A stretch of DNA of 64,000 nt from Comamonas piscis (lineage in GTDB: Bacteria; Pseudomonadota; Gammaproteobacteria; Burkholderiales; Burkholderiaceae_C). The notes under the pieces were generated by a model. The model ran no database searches, was not told where the DNA came from, and was given only the letters and a program-made list of their open reading frames with translations. Of the stretch, positions 1 through 7,384 are shown one piece after another. The stretch spans positions 434,001-498,000 of the forward strand of contig NZ_CP058554.1 of the NCBI RefSeq assembly GCF_014109725.1, written 5' to 3'. Positions within the stretch are counted from its first letter, which is position 1. The number at the start of each line of letters is the position of its first letter. Position numbers and translations under genes: made by a program.

Positions 1-1
1 C

Positions 2-736
2 GTGCTGGCACGCGGCATGGTGCAGCGCCTGCTGATCCTGGTGGGCCTGATTGCCGCGTCCATCATTTACGCCATCCTGACCAATGGCTTGGGCATGGGC
101 AAGCCGGTCGATCTGTCGGGCCTGGCCTCGGCCGCATGGATCGGCTGGCCCAATTTCTCAGCCCCACAGTTCAGCCCGCATGCGATGGTGCTGATCGCCC
201 CGATCGTGATCATCCTCGTGGCTGAGAACCTGGGCCACATCAAGGCCGTGACGGCGATGACCGGCCGCAACCTGGACCAGTACATGGGCCGGGCCTTTAT
301 CGGTGATGGCGTGGCCACCATGGTAAGCGGCGGCGTGGGCGGCACGGGCGTGACCACCTATGCAGAGAACATCGGCGTGATGGCCGCCACCCGCATCTAC
401 TCCACCGCCGTGTTCATGGTGGCGGGCCTGATTGCGCTGGTGCTGGGCTTCTCGCCCAAGTTCGGCGCGCTGATCCAGGCGATTCCGCTGCCAGTGATGG
501 GCGGTGTGTCCATCGTCGTGTTTGGCCTGATCGCCATTGCCGGTGCCAAGATCTGGGTCGAGAACCGGGTGGACTTTTCGCAGAACAAGAACCTGATCGT
601 CGCAGCCATTACGCTGATCATCGGCACCGGCGACTTCACCTTGAAGTTCGGCAGCTTTGCACTGGGTGGCATCGGGACCGCGACCTTTGGCGCGATCATC
701 CTCTACCAACTGCTCAACCGCGGCGACAAGCGCTGA
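2..736 (+). CDS. NCS2 family uracil/xanthine permease (5' truncated)
   Basis: C-terminal 244 residues of an inner-membrane nucleobase:proton symporter; the start lies outside the window. The sequence carries the family signature GGTGVTTYAENIGVMAATR around residues 103-121. In UraA the glutamate of this motif contacts the uracil ring. It is followed by several hydrophobic helices (VFMVAGLIALVLGF, PVMGGVSIVVFGLIAIAG). The TTYxENIGVMA form favours uracil over xanthine, but specificity cannot be proved from this half. A strong hairpin terminator follows directly, so the gene ends its transcript here. Confidence 0.9.
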   Translation: MLARGMVQRLLILVGLIAASIIYAILTNGLGMGKPVDLSGLASAAWIGWPNFSAPQFSPHAMVLIAPIVIILVAENLGHIKAVTAMTGRNLDQYMGRAFIGDGVATMVSGGVGGTGVTTYAENIGVMAATRIYSTAVFMVAGLIALVLGFSPKFGALIQAIPLPVMGGVSIVVFGLIAIAGAKIWVENRVDFSQNKNLIVAAITLIIGTGDFTLKFGSFALGGIGTATFGAIILYQLLNRGDKR

Positions 737-755
737 GCGGCGCACTGCCCCTGCC

Positions 756-783
756 AAAGCCCGGTTGTCCCGGGCTTTTTTTA
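756..783 (+). terminator. Rho-independent terminator of the permease gene
   Basis: AAGCCCGG, a TTGT loop and CCGGGCTT form an 8-bp GC-rich stem followed by a run of T. It lies 20 bp after the permease stop codon. Confidence 0.85.
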
Positions 784-791
784 TGCGCTAA

Positions 792-810
792 ATTGTTGCA
801 GTGCAACAAT
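792..810. promoter_or_regulatory. Perfect 19-bp palindrome, candidate operator
   Basis: ATTGTTGCA-G-TGCAACAAT is a perfect 9-bp inverted repeat around one base, about 165 bp upstream of the CoA-transferase start. TTGACA (814-819) lies directly beside it and could be a -35 element, though I see no convincing -10 at proper spacing. The TGCA-N-TGCA core resembles sites bound by PhaR-type polyhydroxybutyrate regulators of Betaproteobacteria. That identification is inference. Confidence 0.55.
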
Positions 811-973
811 ATTTTGACAACGAAGTAGCACTTATCCACAACTCGGGTATTCCCCGATTCCGAATGGTTTCGTTGGCAACGACTGCTAAGATTTGCCCGC
901 TTCGCCCCTCGGCCTTTGCCGCTGGGGTGCATCTGTAGACAATAACGAAAACACTGTTCTGGAGTCTCCCCCC

Positions 974-2494
974 ATGCCTTTGAATGACCATGTGCGCTGC
1001 AGCGCGCTGCACGCCCGCATCATGTCCGCAGCCGAGGCAGCCGCGCTGATCCCCGCCGGTGCCAATGTGGGCATGAGCGGCTTTACTGGCGCTGGCTACC
1101 CCAAGGCCCTGCCCCAGGCCATAGCAGCCCATGCCAAGGCTGAGCACGCGGCAGGACGGCCCTACAAGCTCAATGTCTGGACCGGGGCGTCCACCGCAGC
1201 CGAATGCGATGGCGTGCTGGCCGAGGCCGGCGCCATCGGCCAGCGCCTGCCCTTCAACACCGACCCGATCGCGCGCAAGGCCATCAATGCCGGCGAGATC
1301 GACTTCATCGACATGCACCTGTCCCACGTCGCCCAGCATGCCTGGTTCGGCTTCTTGGGCCACATGCATGTGGCGGTGGTCGAAGTGCTGGGCGTGACGG
1401 CCGATGGCCTGCTGATCCCGTCGACCGCCGTGGGCAACAACAAGACCTGGCTGGAGATTGCCGACATGGTGATCCTGGAGGTGAACACCAAGCCGCCCGC
1501 CAAGATGGAAGGCATGCACGACATCTACTACGGCACCGCCATCCCGCCGCGCCGCGTGCCGATCAGCATGACCCATGCCGATGACCGCATTGGCCAGCCC
1601 TATTTGAAGGTGGACCTGGACAAGGTCGTCGCCGTGGTCGAGACCCACAAGGGCGACCGCGACAATGTGTTTGCCGCGCCGGACGCCAACTCCAACACCA
1701 TCGCCGCGTCGATCATCGATTTTCTGTCGCACGAGATGAAGATGGGCCGCCTGCCCCAGGAGATGCTGCCCATCCAGTCCGGTGTGGGCAATGTCGCCAA
1801 CGCGGTGCTGGCCGGCCTGCTGACGGGCCCCTTCGACAACCTGCTGGGCTTTACCGAGGTGCTGCAGGACGGCATGCTGGACCTGCTGCGCAGCGGCAAG
1901 ATGGCGCGCGCCTCGGCCACCTCCATCTCGCTGTCGTCTGCGGCCTACCGCGATTTCGAGGAGAACATCGACTTCTACCGCGACCGCATCATCCTGCGCC
2001 CGCAGGAGATCTCCAACCACCCCGAGCTGGTGCGCCGCCTGGGCGTGATCGCGATGAACTCGATGATCGAGGCCGATATCTACGGCAACATCAACTCCAC
2101 CCATGTGATGGGTTCGAGCATGATGAACGGCATTGGCGGCAGTGGCGACTTTGCCCGCAACGGCTTTCTGTCTTTCTTCGTCACCCCCTCGGTCGCCAAG
2201 AACGGCCAGATCTCCTGCATCGTGCCGATGTGCTCGCATGTGGACCATACCGAGCACGACACGCAGATCATCGTCACCGAGCAGGGCCTGGCCGATCTGC
2301 GCGGCCTCTCGCCCAAGCAGCGCGCCAAGGTCATCATCGAGCGCTGCGCGCACCCGGACTTCCGCCCCATGCTGCAAGACTATGTGGACCGCGCGATGCA
2401 GCAGTCCGCCGGCCTGCACACGCCGCACATCCTGACCGAGGCGCTGTCCTGGCACCAGCGCTTTCTCGATACCGGCTCGATGAAGATCGGCTGA
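974..2494 (+). CDS. Acetyl-CoA hydrolase / succinate (propionate) CoA-transferase
   Basis: Class I CoA-transferase of 506 residues, the length of AarC/YgfH-type succinyl-CoA:acetate or propionyl-CoA:succinate CoA-transferases. The start is the ATG preceded by GGAG nine bases upstream; an in-frame start 81 bp earlier has no ribosome-binding site. The oxyanion-hole motif QSGVGNVANAV is present near residue 270. Glu295 in FTEVLQDG aligns with the glutamate that forms the acyl-enzyme/CoA thioester in AarC. The C-terminal half has the usual MGSSMMNGIGGSGDFARNG stretch. It would move CoA between acetate or propionate and succinate in acetate overflow or propionate use. It stands as a single gene between two terminators with a palindromic element upstream. 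The exact acyl substrate cannot be read from the sequence. Confidence 0.9.
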   Translation: MPLNDHVRCSALHARIMSAAEAAALIPAGANVGMSGFTGAGYPKALPQAIAAHAKAEHAAGRPYKLNVWTGASTAAECDGVLAEAGAIGQRLPFNTDPIARKAINAGEIDFIDMHLSHVAQHAWFGFLGHMHVAVVEVLGVTADGLLIPSTAVGNNKTWLEIADMVILEVNTKPPAKMEGMHDIYYGTAIPPRRVPISMTHADDRIGQPYLKVDLDKVVAVVETHKGDRDNVFAAPDANSNTIAASIIDFLSHEMKMGRLPQEMLPIQSGVGNVANAVLAGLLTGPFDNLLGFTEVLQDGMLDLLRSGKMARASATSISLSSAAYRDFEENIDFYRDRIILRPQEISNHPELVRRLGVIAMNSMIEADIYGNINSTHVMGSSMMNGIGGSGDFARNGFLSFFVTPSVAKNGQISCIVPMCSHVDHTEHDTQIIVTEQGLADLRGLSPKQRAKVIIERCAHPDFRPMLQDYVDRAMQQSAGLHTPHILTEALSWHQRFLDTGSMKIG

Positions 2495-2544
2495 TTCCGC
2501 AGGGGCGTCTCCAGCTCCCTTCAACGCCCCCACAGCGCTCCTGT

Positions 2545-2580
2545 TACGCCCCGCCAGCTTCCGCTGCGCGGGGCGTTTTG
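2545..2580 (+). terminator. Terminator after the CoA-transferase
   Basis: ACGCCCCGC and GCGGGGCGT form a GC-rich stem with a 17-base loop, followed by TTTTG, 50 bp after the stop codon. Confidence 0.75.
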
Positions 2581-2670
2581 CATCTGTCTCCGAAGCCATT
2601 GCGGCGCATGCGCACGAAGCGCACAATAGCGGCGACCCCGAGCCATGCCCGGGAGTCAAAAGTGCGCTGG

Positions 2671-2694
2671 CTATAGATACATGTGTATACATAG
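2671..2694. promoter_or_regulatory. Imperfect palindrome upstream of the MFS gene
   Basis: CTATAGATACA-TG-TGTATACATAG: 9 of 11 positions pair across a 2-bp centre, 60 bp before the MFS start. The ATACA/TGTAT half-sites resemble GntR/FadR-type operators. No regulator gene is adjacent, so the binding protein is unknown. Confidence 0.35.
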
Positions 2695-2753
2695 CTATTA
2701 AAAGCGTAGCAAACCATCCGACATCCCAACCCATAACAGCATCGGAGACAAAC

Positions 2754-4055
2754 ATGGACACCCTCGAACAGCGCACGATTTCCAAGATCAGTTGGCGGCT
2801 ATTGCCGCTGCTGATGGTCTGCTACTTCATCGCCTACCTCGACCGGGTCAACATCGGCTTTGCCGGGGCCAGCATGTCCAAGGACCTGGGCTTCAGTGCG
2901 GCAGTTTTTGGCAGCGCGGCCGGCATTTTCTTCCTGTCGTACTTTCTCTGCGAGGTGCCCAGCAACCTGGCGCTGGAGCGATTTGGCGCCCGCAAATGGA
3001 TCGCCCGCATCATGTTCAGCTGGGGCATTCTGTCGGCTGCGCAGGCCTGGGTGGGCGGGGCGACCAGCTTTAACGTGGTGCGCTTTTTGCTCGGCATTGC
3101 CGAGGCCGGTTTCTTCCCCGGCGTGATCTTCTACATCACCTTGTGGTTTCCGGCGGCTTACCGCGCACGCATCGTCGGCTGGTTCATGTTCGCCATTCCC
3201 ATCTCCACGGTGATCGGCGCACCCATCTCCGGGCTGATCCTCGACATGGATGGCATGGGCGGCATGCATGGCTGGCAGTGGTTGTTCATTCTGGAGGCGC
3301 TGCCAGCGATCTTCCTGACCTTTGTCGTGCTGTTCTACCTGCCCGACGGCCCGCAAGATGCCAAGTGGCTGACCACCGAAGAGCGCGCCTGGCTGGACCA
3401 GACCCTGGCAGCGGAGCGCCAGAACCGCGAATCCATCCACAAGATCCACTGGAAGCAGACCCTGCTCAACCCCAAGGTGATTGCGCTGGGATTTGTCTAC
3501 ATGGGCATCACCGTGCCGCTGTATGGCCTGGGCTTTTTCCTGCCGCAGATCATCAAGGGCTTTGGTGGCCTGTCGAATGTGCAGGTTGGCTTCATCAACG
3601 CCTTCCCCTACCTGGTTGGCGCGATTGCGATGATCTTCTGGACGCGCGGCTCCGACCGCATGAAGGAGCGCAAATGGTTTGTGCTGATTCCGCTGGCGTG
3701 CATCGTCGCCGGCCTGCTGATTGCCGCCAACACCGCCGCACCTGTGCCCAAGATGGCTGCGGTCACCTTGGCCGCCTTTGGCATCTTCAGCGCGCTGCCT
3801 ACTTTCTGGACTTTGCCCACCGCCTTCCTGAGCGGTACCGCGGCCGCAGCCGGCATCGCCTGGATCAACTCCATCGGCAACCTGGGCGGTTATATCGGCC
3901 CCACCATCTTCGGCACCTTGAAGGACAAGATGGGCAACGATGTCTATGCTGTGATGTTCCTGGCATCGCTGGCAGTGGTGGCCTTTGCGCTGGTGTTCTT
4001 TATGCGGCATGACACCCGCGCAGAAGGCTTTGGTGTGAAAGCCCACGGCCACTAA
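2754..4055 (+). CDS. MFS transporter, anion:cation symporter (ACS) family
   Basis: Inner-membrane carrier of 433 residues with the 12-helix MFS layout. The N-terminal YFIAYLDRVNIGFAGASM and the RFLLGIAEAGFFPGVIFYITLWFP stretch of helix 4 are typical of the ACS family (phthalate, tartrate, galactarate and allantoate permeases). These proteins import organic anions with protons or sodium. The ATG is preceded by CGGAGAC at good spacing. The gene is monocistronic: a terminator precedes it upstream and a long hairpin follows. Neighbours give no clear hint of substrate; a small carboxylic acid is the family expectation. Confidence 0.9.
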   Translation: MDTLEQRTISKISWRLLPLLMVCYFIAYLDRVNIGFAGASMSKDLGFSAAVFGSAAGIFFLSYFLCEVPSNLALERFGARKWIARIMFSWGILSAAQAWVGGATSFNVVRFLLGIAEAGFFPGVIFYITLWFPAAYRARIVGWFMFAIPISTVIGAPISGLILDMDGMGGMHGWQWLFILEALPAIFLTFVVLFYLPDGPQDAKWLTTEERAWLDQTLAAERQNRESIHKIHWKQTLLNPKVIALGFVYMGITVPLYGLGFFLPQIIKGFGGLSNVQVGFINAFPYLVGAIAMIFWTRGSDRMKERKWFVLIPLACIVAGLLIAANTAAPVPKMAAVTLAAFGIFSALPTFWTLPTAFLSGTAAAAGIAWINSIGNLGGYIGPTIFGTLKDKMGNDVYAVMFLASLAVVAFALVFFMRHDTRAEGFGVKAHGH

Positions 4056-4091
4056 AGATCGGCCAAGATCGGCCCAAATCGGCCGTATCCT

Positions 4092-4127
4092 CCAACAACA
4101 ATGCGCCCTCGGGCGCATTGTTGTTGG
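4092..4127. terminator. Bidirectional terminator with a 17-bp perfect stem
   Basis: CCAACAACAATGCGCCC at 4092-4108 is exactly complementary to 4111-4127, with a 2-base TC gap. It lies between two convergent genes (MFS carrier and YihY protein). A-rich and T-rich flanks within the arms would let it serve both directions. Just before it, GATCGGCC-like octamers occur three times (4058-4085). Confidence 0.8.
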
Positions 4128-4139
4128 GGCAGAGCATCT

Positions 4140-5120
4140 CTAGATCTGAAAATCCACTGTAGCCGCCTGCTCGGCCGTGGGCCGCTGCTGCGGGCTGTCC
4201 TCTGCCTGCGCATTGCTCCCTTTGCCATGTAGCGCCACATCGGCGCTGTTCAGCGCGCGGGCGCAGCTGGCGGCAAACAGCAGAATGGCGGACGAGAAGT
4301 AGATCCACATCAGCAGCACCACCAGCGAGCCAGCAGCACCATAGGCCGAGACGACCGCAGCGGTGGACAGATACCAGGCCAGCACCTGCTTGCCGATGGT
4401 GAACAAGAACGCGCCAATGGCAGCGCCCGCAATCAGAAAACGCAGTCGGGGCTTGGTGCCAGTACCGATGCGCATCATGCCGACAAACAAGGTTACGGTG
4501 ATCAGAAAGGACACGCTCTCGTTGATGACACCCAGCAGCATGCCGGGCGCCTCCACATGCAGCACAGCACCCGCCCAGCGCGTGGTCATGCTCAGCATGG
4601 TGGTGAGGACCAGCGATATCAGCATCAAAAAGCCCAGCACCAGGATGTAGCCCAGGCCCCGCACCCGCTGCACCAGCGAGTACCACCAGGGCGTATCGCT
4701 CTTGTCCACCTTTTCGCCATGGTTCCACAGCCGCTCCAGCGAGGTCTGCAGCTCTACAAACACCCCCGTCGCGCCCGAGAGCAGCATCACAAAACCAATT
4801 GCCGAGGCAATCAGCCCCTGCGACTTGGTCTGCGCGCTCGACAGCGCGCCGCGCACCACCTCAGCCACTTGCGAGCCCATCACGTCCTCGACCTGGTGGA
4901 TCAGATTGCTCTCGATGTAGGAGCGGTCGAGCCACCAGCCCAGCACCCCCACCAAGAGCAGCAGCAGCGGCGCCAGGCTCAGCATGCCGTAGAAGGACAT
5001 GGCCGCGCTCATGCGCAAGCCATCGGCTGCCAGCCATTGATCGGCGGCATGGTAGAAGGGGCGGAAAGGATTGAGCTTGCGCTGCACCCGCTGGGCGAGC
5101 GTCGAGTCTTGTGTCACCAT
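4140..5120 (-). CDS. YihY/virulence factor BrkB family membrane protein
   Basis: Integral inner-membrane protein of 326 residues with six predicted hydrophobic segments. It has the family pattern AAMSFYGMLSLAPLLLLLVGV near residue 40, SGATGVFVELQTSLERLW near 120, and AYGAAGSLVVLLMWIYFSSAILLFAA near 270. The family was once called RNase BN in error; its biochemical role is not established. The C-terminal 40 residues are hydrophilic and rich in Q and A. It is convergent with the MFS gene, and I see no operon partner. Confidence 0.88.
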   Translation of the reverse strand: MVTQDSTLAQRVQRKLNPFRPFYHAADQWLAADGLRMSAAMSFYGMLSLAPLLLLLVGVLGWWLDRSYIESNLIHQVEDVMGSQVAEVVRGALSSAQTKSQGLIASAIGFVMLLSGATGVFVELQTSLERLWNHGEKVDKSDTPWWYSLVQRVRGLGYILVLGFLMLISLVLTTMLSMTTRWAGAVLHVEAPGMLLGVINESVSFLITVTLFVGMMRIGTGTKPRLRFLIAGAAIGAFLFTIGKQVLAWYLSTAAVVSAYGAAGSLVVLLMWIYFSSAILLFAASCARALNSADVALHGKGSNAQAEDSPQQRPTAEQAATVDFQI

Positions 5121-5253
5121 CGCCCGATTCTGGCATTGATGCAGCGCCTGCCGGTGTCAGCCATCGGCCATAGCTGGCGCCAGGTCCCAATTCCTCACAA
5201 TCTGCGGCGCCGCGCCCACGCCTGCAGCGCGGCAGCCCCCACTTACCTCCCCA

Positions 5254-7104
5254 TCAGCGAAGATGGTGTACCTGCTGCAGGCCATAGACGGGCGTTGCCA
5301 ACCCCTCCTGCCGCGCTTTGAGCTGCAATGCCAAGTAGAGCGAATAGTGGCGCGACTGGTGCAGGTTGCCGCCATGGAACCACAGCTGCGGCTGCTGGGT
5401 GGGCTTCCACATATTGCGCTGCTCGCCCTCCCAGGGGCCGGGGTCCTTGGTGGTGTCCGATCCCAAACCCCAGACCTTGCCGACCCTGTCGGCCACCTCC
5501 TGGCTGATGAGGTCGGCCACCCAGCCATTCATCGAGCCATAGCCGGTGGCATAGACCACCAGGTCGGCCGGCAGCTCGGTGCCATCGCTCAGCACCACAG
5601 CGTTTTCAGTGAGGTGGCTGATGCCCTTGTTCTCGCCTGCTTGCAACTTGATGCTGCCGTCGATCACCAGGTCGCAGGCGCCCACATCGATGTAGTAGCC
5701 CGAGGCGCGGCGCAGGTACTTCATGAACAGGCCCGATTCATCGTCGCCAAAGTCCAGCATAAAGCCTGCCGCTTCAAGTTGGCGGTAGAACTCCGCATCG
5801 CGCTCGCGGATGCGGTCATACAGCGGCACCTGGAAGTCGGCCATGATGCGGTAGGGCAGCGAGGCAAACACCAGGTCCGCCTTCTTGGTGGTCATGCCGC
5901 TGGCCACCGCGCGCTCCGAGTACAGATCGCCCAGGCCAATGTCCATCAGCGAATCCGAGCGCACGATGTGGGTCGACGAGCGCTGCACCATGGTCACATC
6001 GGCCCCATGCTCCCAGAGCGCTGCGCAGATGTCGTGGGCCGAGTTGTTGGCCCCGATCACGACCACTTTCTTGCCGGCATAGGCCTCGGGCCCCGAATGC
6101 TGGGACGAGTGCTGCTGCTCGCCCCGGAAGCGCTCCTGGCCTTCGATGCGGGGGATGTTGGCCTTGCCCGACATGCCGGTGGCAAACACCAGCTGCTGGG
6201 GGCGCAGCACCATCTTGCGGCCCTCGCGCTCCACCGTCACCTCCCACTCCTGCGCGGCTTCGTCATAGCGCGCGCCCAGGCATTGGGTGGACGACCAGTA
6301 GTTCACCTCCATCACCCGGGTGTACATCTCCAGCCAATCGCCAATCTTGTCCTTGGGCGCAAACACCGGCCAGTGATCGGGGAAGGGAATGTAGGGCAGG
6401 TGGTCGTACCAGACCGGGTCGTGCAGGCACAGCGATTTGTAGCGGTTGCGCCATTGGTCGCCGGGGCGCGGCTGCCGGTCAATGACGATGTGCGACACGC
6501 CCAGCTGGCGCAGCCGCGCGCCCAGTGCAATACCGCCCTGGCCGCCACCTATCACCAGCACATAGGGTTGGCGGCTCTCGCCCAGGGTCTCGGCCTCTTC
6601 CTGCTGGCGGTCCAGCCAGGTCTGGCGGCCCCTGCGTATGCCGTGCTCGGCGCCCATCGGGCGGCGCAGGCCGAGGGCCTCTTCAAAGCCTTTCAGCTCC
6701 TGAATGGTGGTCAGCAAGGTCCAGATGCGGCCATCGCGGATACGCAGATGGCCCAGGCCCCGCGCATGGCGCGCATCCACTACCAGCCAGGCGCTCAACA
6801 CACCATTGGCCTCCGTCACCTCTTCCTTCGGATCCAGCTGCAGCACCAGCGGCGCGGCGGCATCCAACTGGGCGGCCAGCATGTCGGCCACCTGCGCCGG
6901 GCCTTCGCAGGTCTTGAGGTTCCAAGTCAGCAGCACCAGGTCGCGCCAGTAGCAGTCCTCGGCAAACAGCTGGCTGGCCGCTGCAAAATCGCGGGCGGCC
7001 AAGGCCTGGTTGAGCTGGTCCAGCACCGCTTGCGCGCGGGCTGTCGGTGTACCCGCCGCAGTGGGCATGGCTGGGGTGGTGGCATTCTGGTTAGCGCTTG
7101 TCAT
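5254..7104 (-). CDS. Flavin-containing monooxygenase with N-terminal NTF2-like domain
   Basis: NAD(P)H- and FAD-dependent oxygenase of 616 residues. The first 150 residues (RAQAVLDQLNQALAARDFAAASQLFAEDCYWRD) look like an NTF2/SnoaL-like cone domain. After it come the FAD Rossmann motif VIGGGQGGIALG near 183, the FMO-type signature FRGEQQHSSQH near 325 and the NADPH motif VVVIGANNSAHD near 346. The last residue of the FxGxxxHxxx(W/Y) signature is His here. The ATG chosen follows AAGGAGA; an open frame continues 234 bp upstream but has no ribosome site and would cross the promoter. The gene is divergent from an AcoR-like activator and has a sigma-54 promoter, so it is probably induced by that protein. 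The substrate (amine, sulfide or ketone) is not evident. Confidence 0.88.
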   Translation of the reverse strand: MTSANQNATTPAMPTAAGTPTARAQAVLDQLNQALAARDFAAASQLFAEDCYWRDLVLLTWNLKTCEGPAQVADMLAAQLDAAAPLVLQLDPKEEVTEANGVLSAWLVVDARHARGLGHLRIRDGRIWTLLTTIQELKGFEEALGLRRPMGAEHGIRRGRQTWLDRQQEEAETLGESRQPYVLVIGGGQGGIALGARLRQLGVSHIVIDRQPRPGDQWRNRYKSLCLHDPVWYDHLPYIPFPDHWPVFAPKDKIGDWLEMYTRVMEVNYWSSTQCLGARYDEAAQEWEVTVEREGRKMVLRPQQLVFATGMSGKANIPRIEGQERFRGEQQHSSQHSGPEAYAGKKVVVIGANNSAHDICAALWEHGADVTMVQRSSTHIVRSDSLMDIGLGDLYSERAVASGMTTKKADLVFASLPYRIMADFQVPLYDRIRERDAEFYRQLEAAGFMLDFGDDESGLFMKYLRRASGYYIDVGACDLVIDGSIKLQAGENKGISHLTENAVVLSDGTELPADLVVYATGYGSMNGWVADLISQEVADRVGKVWGLGSDTTKDPGPWEGEQRNMWKPTQQPQLWFHGGNLHQSRHYSLYLALQLKARQEGLATPVYGLQQVHHLR

Positions 7105-7163
7105 GGCATGTCTCCTTTTTATGGTGATGTCGCAGCGGCTCTGCGGCCGTGGCAGTGCTGTTT

Positions 7164-7179
7164 TGCAAGCCCCATGCCA
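7164..7179 (-). promoter_or_regulatory. Sigma-54 (-24/-12) promoter of the monooxygenase gene
   Basis: Read on the minus strand: TGGCATGGGGCTTGCA, matching the RpoN consensus TGGCAC-N5-TTGCW at all invariant GG and GC positions. The expected start of transcription is about 12 bases beyond the GC, giving a leader of roughly 45-50 bases to the ATG at 7104. Confidence 0.85.
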
Positions 7180-7270
7180 GGGCGCGATGCTGCACCGCAA
7201 CCTCCTCGCACAAGGGCTGCGCGCTGCGGGTTTGCCAGCAGCGGGATGGCGCGCACACTGCCGCGGCCGA

Positions 7271-7317
7271 TGCAACACCTGTTGCATGCGCCCTTTTGCA
7301 CTGCAGCATCTGTTGCG
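7271..7317. promoter_or_regulatory. Two tandem palindromes, candidate enhancer sites for the AcoR-like regulator
   Basis: TGCAACA-CC-TGTTGCA (7271-7286) is a perfect 7-bp inverted repeat. TGCAGCA-TC-TGTTGCG (7302-7317) is a second, imperfect copy with the same spacing. Their starts are 31 bp apart, about three helical turns. They lie 92-153 bp upstream of the sigma-54 promoter, the usual position of an upstream activating sequence. Assignment to the divergent regulator is inference from position. Confidence 0.65.
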
Positions 7318-7384
7318 GGTAAGCCTGATTGGCATCACCGGGGCGCGGGCACAGAATCAGCCCGGTGATTGCAGGAGACCCGCC

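Noticed and set aside
788..2785. Long open frame antisense to the CoA-transferase
   Set aside because: High-GC coding sequence leaves long open frames on the opposite strand. The translation is His/Gly/Ala-rich without motifs, and the sense gene has full family signatures.
5263..7368. Long frame antisense to the flavin monooxygenase
   Set aside because: Shadow of the FMO gene; the FMO has both Rossmann motifs and a proper promoter and ribosome site.
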